Program-made: the position numbers and the translations under genes
NCBI GenBank assembly: GCA_017633195.1
Contig: JAGBPV010000048.1
Location: 1 to 24,986, forward strand
Source of the DNA: a bacterium
Lineage (GTDB): Bacteria; Bacillota_I; Bacilli_A; Mycoplasmatales; Mycoplasmoidaceae
Reading direction: 5' to 3'
Length of the DNA: 24,986 nt
In this document: piece after piece, positions 21,037 through 24,986 of the stretch
Layout of the letters: each line of letters opens with the position of its first letter
Position numbering within the stretch: the first letter of the stretch is position 1
Notes under the pieces: generated by a model
Told to the model about the DNA's origin: nothing
The model's database searches: none
The model's input: the letters and a program-made list of their open reading frames with translations, nothing else

Positions 21037-21064
21037 ATATATTTTATTTTATTTTGAAATTTTT

Positions 21065-21772
21065 TTATGATGCATTTGTAACTACTCATTGAACATCATC
21101 ATCTTGATCACACATGTTCATAAATGTTTCTAAACGTTCATTATCTTCTTTAGATAAATCAATATAACTATTAGGAATATATCTAATTTCTGAACTAATA
21201 ATTTTTGTATCTTTAAGAGTTTCTAAAAGTTTTTTTACATGATAATAATCTTGTTGATCACAAATTAATTCAATACTATTATCTTCATCATCTTTATTAA
21301 TATCATCAATTGGATAATCAATTAATGTTTCAATAATTTGATCTTCACTTAAAGGAGAATTAAATAAAAATACACCTTTAACAGAAAAATTCATTAAGAC
21401 ACTATTACTTTTAGCAATTTGACCATGCAACTTAGATAAAGCAGCATTAATACTTGCTCTAGTTCTTCCAGGATTATCTGTTAATGCTGAAATAATAACG
21501 CTTAATCCACTAGGACCATAAGCTTCATATATTTGTGTTTCTAAATTAGCAGTATCTTTTTGAGCACCTTTAATATTTCTTTCAATTGATTCTTTACTTA
21601 AATTATTTTGTAAGGCTTTTTCTACAGCAGCTTTTAATCTTGGATTAGCATCAATATTAGGTCCACCAGTTTTAGCAGCAGCTCTAATTTCTTTTGCTAA
21701 TTTCATTCAAATCTTAGCATTATCTTGTTGTTTCTTATTATTTTGACTTGCTATTAAATGTTTTCTTGGCAT
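21065..21772 (-). CDS. yebC: YebC/PmpR-family regulatory or translation-associated protein
   Basis: ATG 21772 to TAA 21065-21067 encodes 235 residues, the usual length. It starts MPRKHLIASQNNKKQQDNAK (most relatives begin MAGHSKWANIKHRK), then IWMKLAKEIRAAAKTGGPNIDANPRLKAAVEKAL, the highly conserved N-terminal domain. The middle has IYEAYGPSGLSVIISALTDN followed by PGRTRASINAALSKLHG, also signature segments. The acidic C-terminal domain ends DQDDDVQWVVTNAS. Members act as DNA-binding regulators in some bacteria and help translation of polyproline stretches in others; which applies here is unknown. It follows ppa by 8 bp and is probably co-transcribed with it. Confidence 0.93.
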
Positions 21773-21780
21773 AATAAAAA

Positions 21781-22335
21781 TTATTTCTTTACATATTTTT
21801 CTGGATGTTCAATCATCATTTTCTTTACAAATTCATCTTTTGGTAAAAAACCAAATTCTTGCATCATTTTTTTACATTCTTCATATTCTTTAATTGCTCA
21901 TTCAAGATCTTGAAAACCAATTACTTTAACATCTTTTTTTTGTAATTGTTTATATTGTTCAAAGAAGTTTTTAATTTCTTCTTTGATATGATTTGGTACA
22001 TCTTTTAAAGAAGTGATGTGTTCATATCTTTTATCACAATCAATAACAGTAATTAATTTTGTATCAGTTTCACCATTATCAATCATTTCCATTGCACCTA
22101 AAATTCTTACTGGAACCTTAATTCCTGGAATAAATGCTTGATCAGCAATTACTAAAGCATCTAATTCATCTCCATCTCAATCTAATGCATCTTGAATAAA
22201 TCCATAGTTTTGTGGATAAATATTTGCTCCATATAAAATACGATCAACACTAATTTGTTTTGTAACTCGATCATATTCATATTTAATATTTGAATGTTTA
22301 GGAATTTCAATAATTACATCTAATTTATTTTGCAT
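21781..22335 (-). CDS. ppa: Inorganic pyrophosphatase
   Basis: Hydrolyses pyrophosphate made in nucleic acid and aminoacyl-tRNA synthesis, pulling those reactions forward. ATG 22335 to TAA 21781-21783 encodes 184 residues, normal for family I enzymes. Visible motifs are [16 protein letters not shown] at the start, [14 protein letters not shown], and the metal-binding signature [11 protein letters not shown] (residues about 60-70), then [22 protein letters not shown] and the C-terminal FFEQYKQL. It has the best ribosome binding site in the window, AAGGAG, 7 nt before the ATG. A -10 box TATAAT lies about 50 nt upstream of the start. Confidence 0.96.
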
Positions 22336-22447
22336 ATTTTGCTCCTTTAGATAAACTTACTCTTAAAAAATAATAATGTCTTTATTATATATAAGATATA
22401 CAATCAAGTTTAATGATTAATACAAGAAGTACTTATATATTACAAAT
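22336..22447 (-). promoter_or_regulatory. ppa promoter region
   Basis: TATAAT at 22384-22389 on the - strand, with TAAACT about 17 bp upstream as a weak -35. AAGGAG follows near 22343-22348. Nothing else is seen in this stretch. Confidence 0.5.
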
Positions 22448-22494
22448 AATAAATAAAAAAGCAATAATACTTATTTAACACAGAATTATTGCTT
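22448..22494 (-). terminator. Terminator upstream of ppa
   Basis: AAGCAATAAT (22459-22468) pairs with ATTATTGCTT (22485-22494). On the - strand the hairpin is followed by a T-rich tail, TTTTATTTATT. It ends transcription from the gene remnant at 22516-22710 before ppa. Confidence 0.7.
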
Positions 22495-22515
22495 GCTTAC
22501 TTTAATAAAAAATAA

Positions 22516-22710
22516 TTAATTATTAGAATTTAAATCATTAATAACTTTTTGAAGTGATGTAATATTCTTATTAATTTTTTGAAATGCTTGTTTAACTCCA
22601 ATTAAATTTGTGTGTTTTTTAATTCTAATTTTAAGTTTAAAAATAAAGGAATAATTTCTTTAAAACATGATATTGTTTTTTGTACATCTAATAATGGAAA
22701 TAAATATGAA
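22516..22710 (-). pseudogene. 3' remnant of an unknown gene
   Basis: On the - strand one frame reads SYLFPLLDVQKTISCFKEII and PLFLNLKLELKN before a stop. The next frame continues NLIGVKQAFQKINKNITSLQ, then KVINDLNSNN and TAA at 22516-22518. The two halves join with a one-base shift, and the result is a helical, coiled-coil-like C-terminus. No start is found and the upstream side meets IS3 debris, so this looks like the end of a gene cut by insertion. A proper terminator still follows it. Family unknown. Confidence 0.45.
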
Positions 22711-22799
22711 GTATAAACTATGAAAATCTAAGTGAACAAAAAGTTATTAATAAGAAAGGACTTTTGGAGGGTTTCACTTTTGTTCAAATTATTAAGTAA

Positions 22800-23062
22800 C
22801 AAAATTAAAAACAATCAATGTTAAGAGTTGAAAACTCATTAGACAACAAGAAGTTTAATTTTGATTTAGTATCTTAAAAACTAAACTTATATATAACTTA
22901 AACATTAAGAAAATTTCGTTTGAAGAATTGGTAAAATAAATTGCAAATTTTATTCTTATAACACAATATAAGAACTCAAAGAAAATTAAATTGAATACTA
23001 CTATCAAAGTACAGAAATAATCTATATAATAAAAATGAAATTTGATTTTTGTCAAATTTCAT
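22800..23062 (+). mobile_element. IS3-family scar (3' end of orfB plus terminal hairpin)
   Basis: Nucleotide similarity to 5563-5810 is plain: GAAAACTCATTAGACAACAA against GGAAATTCTATTGATAATAA, then shared TTTGATTTAGTATCTTAAAA and ACTTATATATAA. The translated remnant reads SRVENSLDNKKFNFD..., matching SRVGNSIDN in the copy upstream, followed by a decayed YNNVRIQxKL segment near 22965-22990. Several stops are present. The scar ends in the same hairpin found at the other IS3 ends. The 5' limit is uncertain. Confidence 0.65.
23022..23062 (-). terminator. IS-derived terminator after the cassette 2 membrane gene
   Basis: ATGAAATTTGA (23035-23045) pairs perfectly with TCAAATTTCAT (23052-23062) around 6 nt. 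On the - strand TTTTTATTATATA follows. It begins 10 bp after the stop of the gene at 23072, so an IS end now appears to serve as its terminator. Confidence 0.6.
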
Positions 23063-23071
23063 ATTCTTGTT

Positions 23072-23743
23072 TTATTGCTCAGTGTTTAATGTTTTGTTTT
23101 TTACTAAAAAGAAAAATGGAGATAATTCAGGTAGCATTAATAATATCCATGAACCACCAATTTTATTATTGTTATCTCATTTAAATAAAACAATATAAGA
23201 AATTGCACTAATTAAACATATTGATCAAACATTTAAACTAAAATATATCAATGTTAATGGTAAAATACTAATCGTTGATAATTGTTTTAATGTTGCAATT
23301 CCTAATGAAATAATAGAAAGAATGCTACAAAAAAATACTATTAATAATAAGTTTCTTTTTAATTTAATTATTAAATTAAAATTATACTTAATATCATCAT
23401 CTTTTTTATTTTTATATATATTACAAAATCATAATATAAAAATTCAATTCAATGCTGAAAATAAAAATAATCAAGAACTTATTTTGATACTTATTAACAA
23501 TTTATTTTGTTTTGAATTAATAAAAAAACTAATTATGAAATTTATTAAATAGCAAGCTATTACTAATATTACAAATATAATTGTTAAAATGTATGCTGGA
23601 TTAAATCCATTACGATTAAACATTCAAATTATGCACTGATGTGGTGATAACATTAAAATTGTTATTATAATAATTAGAATAAAAGAAATAAAAGAAATTA
23701 TTAATTGTGTTTTTAATTCAATCTTATTTATATTCTTTATCAC
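23072..23743 (-). CDS. Multi-helix membrane protein, partner gene of cassette 2
   Basis: GTG 23743 to TAA 23072-23074 encodes 223 residues. The start is chosen because GGGAG lies 7 nt upstream and the frame is uninterrupted. Hydrophobic helices include LIISFISFILIIIITILML, YILTIIFVILVIACYLINF, SSWLFLFSALNWIFILWF, LLLIVFFCSILSIISLGIA and a Trp-containing stretch SLNVWSICLISAISYIVLF, with a hydrophobic end (SWILLMLPELSPFFFLV), so 5-6 crossings. No motif is recognised. GTG overlaps ATGTGATAA, the end of the secreted-protein reading upstream, copying the arrangement in cassette 1 although the proteins share no obvious sequence. Function unknown; an immunity, export or anchoring partner is a guess. 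Confidence 0.65.
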
Positions 23744-24652
23744 ATGTTTTCTCCCAGTGAAGTACCTGCATATATAAATCCTAAGAATAAGTGAATAGTT
23801 GCTCCTTCATTATTATCTTGTGCTTCATAAAGAGTGCTTAATATTGAATTTATTATTGATTCTCCAATACATCTTTATTATTGCTCCAGGTGAAGCAACT
23901 TCTGGATCTTCTATATTTTGTTGAAAATATTGACCAACCAAAGCTTCAGCATCACCTATACATTACTAATTGTTCCAAAAACTTTTGTTTTTATATAATT
24001 TAATAAGTTTATAGTATTTGATACATCACTAGAATCCAAATAAATATTTAAACATAAATCTCATATATTAAAACTAGTGAATGATTGAACATTATTAGCG
24101 TTTGTTGATTCTTGGGTATTGTATGTATTAGTTTGAATGTTTTGTTGACATGATTGACAAGAACCATATCCACCACCACAATAACCGATTAAAGAATGAT
24201 AATAATTTAAATGAACAAAATTAATGTAAGGTATTTTCTTATATGAATTATAAATTTTAGAAAATTCATTTTTTTGTATAAGTATTGTATTTGAATTTTG
24301 TTTAACATAAAACTTATGAATCAACTCTTTTGTTTTATTTAAAATTATTTGATCTTTATTTTTTAAATTTAATATGGAATCATACAAGAATTTTATGTTT
24401 TTACATAAATCTTTTTTAATAAAAGAATTATTAATTATATTTTTGATATTTTTACTTTGATTTTTATTAACTTTAAACAAATTTGCAATCAATATTTCTA
24501 TTATTGTTGATTGCAAATTTGTTCTTATTAATACCATTTATGTTTGATGAAGTACTAATATTTTTAGTAATTTCAATTGGAGTAATTATAGTAGAAGTTA
24601 TTACTGAAAATGCAGTAAAGCTTCCTACTAATATCTTAATAAATTTCTTCAT
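23737..24652 (-). pseudogene. Secreted protein of cassette 2, multiply frameshifted
   Basis: ATG 24652 has AAAGGAAAAT upstream and reads MKKFIKILVGSFTAFSVI then TSTIITPIEITKN, the same signal peptide as cassette 1. This frame ends after about 55 codons, at a TAA inside or beside an inverted repeat. A second frame holds about 180 residues of Lys/Asn-rich helix and a Gly/Cys segment (GYCGGGYGSCQSCQQ), ending at TAG after GTISNV. A third frame continues CIGDAEALVGQYFQQNIEDP, and a fourth CIGESIINSILSTLYEAQDN to GENMW and TAA 23737-23739. Three frame changes suggest decay, although each piece is protein-like. Long alternative frame starting at 24537 is probably not the native start. Confidence 0.6.
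24476..24523. repeat. Perfect 15-bp inverted repeat inside the cassette 2 gene
   Basis: AACAAATTTGCAATC (24476-24490) and GATTGCAAATTTGTT (24509-24523) flank an 18-nt spacer. The repeat coincides with the first frame break of the secreted-protein gene. Confidence 0.8.
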
Positions 24653-24712
24653 ATATTTTCCTTTATATATTTTTTATTTGGATAAATATTCTATCATAAG
24701 AAATTTAAATTT

Positions 24713-24831
24713 TTATTTAAAAAGTGTAACTTTAAATAGTTATGAAATATTATTATTTAAACCTAAAATTAAGATAATGGATTTAATATTTCTATTATGA
24801 AGAAAAAAACTTTTAATCACTATAATCTTTA
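24713..24831 (+). mobile_element. IS30-family 5' scar
   Basis: TTTAAAAAGTGTAACTTTAA and TAGTTATGAAATATTATTA match 2391-2425 of the IS30 copy almost base for base, and the similarity continues through ATTATGAAGAAA to about 24831. The inverted repeat and terminator are missing on the left and the transposase is cut on the right where the IS3 end begins. Confidence 0.7.
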
Positions 24832-24838
24832 AACTTGG

Positions 24839-24878
24839 ACATGAAATTTAGACAAAAGTTCAAATTTCATGTTTTTTT
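24839..24878 (+). terminator. Hairpin at the IS3 terminus
   Basis: ACATGAAATTT (24839-24849) pairs perfectly with AAATTTCATGT (24862-24872), followed by TTTTTTT on the + strand. It blocks transcription entering the element antisense to its transposase. Decayed versions lie at 5775-5805 and 23035-23062. Confidence 0.65.
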
Positions 24879-24879
24879 A

Positions 24880-24986
24880 TTATGATTGACTTTTATATTG
24901 AACTGGCGTCATCCAGTTCAATTTTTTTTGAATCCGTACATTGTTGTAGTAATAAATATAATCTGCAATTGCGTGCTTTAATTGGA
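24880..24986 (-). CDS. IS3-family transposase orfB, C-terminal end (partial)
   Basis: The 35 visible residues read QLKHAIADYIYYYNNVRIQK then KLNWMTPVQYKSQS, ending at TAA 24880-24882. YYNxxRIQxKLxxMTPxQY is the classic C-terminus of IS3-family integrases, seen also at 5690-5764. Unlike the other copies this part has no stop or frameshift, so this element may be intact beyond the window. Confidence 0.85.
   Translation of the reverse strand, partial: QLKHAIADYIYYYNNVRIQKKLNWMTPVQYKSQS

Larger units (their letters stand above)
24836..24986 (-). mobile_element. IS3-family element, 3' end (runs off the window)
   Basis: The terminus TGGACATGAAATTTAGACAA begins at 24836 and abuts the IS30 scar, so the element probably inserted into that older copy. 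It contains the end of orfB on the - strand. Confidence 0.75.

Noticed and set aside
22731..22786. Imperfect inverted repeat (AGTGAACAAAA and TTTTGTTCA) as ends of a small mobile element
   Set aside because: One bulge, no coding sequence between, and no second copy in the window; it may belong to IS debris.
22855..23055. - strand frame of 66 codons
   Set aside because: It is antisense to the IS3 scar, which has a clear relation to another copy on the + strand.
24061..24537. ATG at 24537 as the true start of the cassette 2 secreted protein
   Set aside because: It has no signal peptide or ribosome binding site, while ATG 24652 has both and matches the cassette 1 leader.
1..24986. tRNA, rRNA or CRISPR arrays
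   Set aside because: I found no cloverleaf, no conserved rRNA segments and no regularly spaced repeats.

Overview
The window comes from an AT-rich mollicute (mycoplasma or ureaplasma relative) that reads UGA as tryptophan. The clearest proof is RpoD, where two adjacent TGA codons fall on the invariant Trp-Trp of sigma region 2 (TYAT-WW-IRQAI). Every housekeeping gene here is continuous only if TGA is sense. Read with TGA as a stop, the genes break into fragments, so all coordinates below are rebuilt with code 4. The very large OppF and the Asn-rich surface proteins would fit the pneumoniae/ureaplasma side of the group, but I cannot name the species.

Layout. 1-5820 (+ strand) is an accessory region: the end of a large surface protein, a small membrane protein, a decayed IS30-family element with intact inverted repeats, a lipoprotein starting 31 bp beyond that element, and a decayed IS3-family element. 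5870-7534 (- strand) is a two-gene cassette: a secreted protein with a hydrophobic Ala/Gly-rich C-terminus, overlapping a small membrane protein gene. 7682-10195 (- strand) is the core block rpoD-trmK-truB with overlapping ends. 10358-20824 (- strand) is an oligopeptide ABC transporter operon oppA-oppBC-oppD-oppF plus a membrane protein overlapping the end of oppF. OppB and OppC form one open frame with no TAA or TAG between them. 21065-22335 (- strand) holds ppa and yebC. 22450-24986 is accessory again: a gene remnant, a third-generation IS3 scar, a second secreted-protein/membrane-protein cassette (secreted gene frameshifted), an IS30 5' scar, and the end of a better-preserved IS3-family element running off the window.

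How it fits together. The opp genes should form one peptide importer: OppA captures peptides, OppBC forms the channel, OppD and OppF hydrolyse ATP. OppA is followed with gaps of 0-8 nt or small overlaps by the rest, and it is preceded by a roughly 200-nt leader with two strong stem-loops. The two flanking cassettes share an almost identical signal peptide (ending ITPIEITKN), similar upstream DNA and the same gene order with overlapping starts, but have unrelated bodies. They are the best candidate for an undescribed system: a secreted effector or surface protein with a dedicated membrane partner. The function is inference only.
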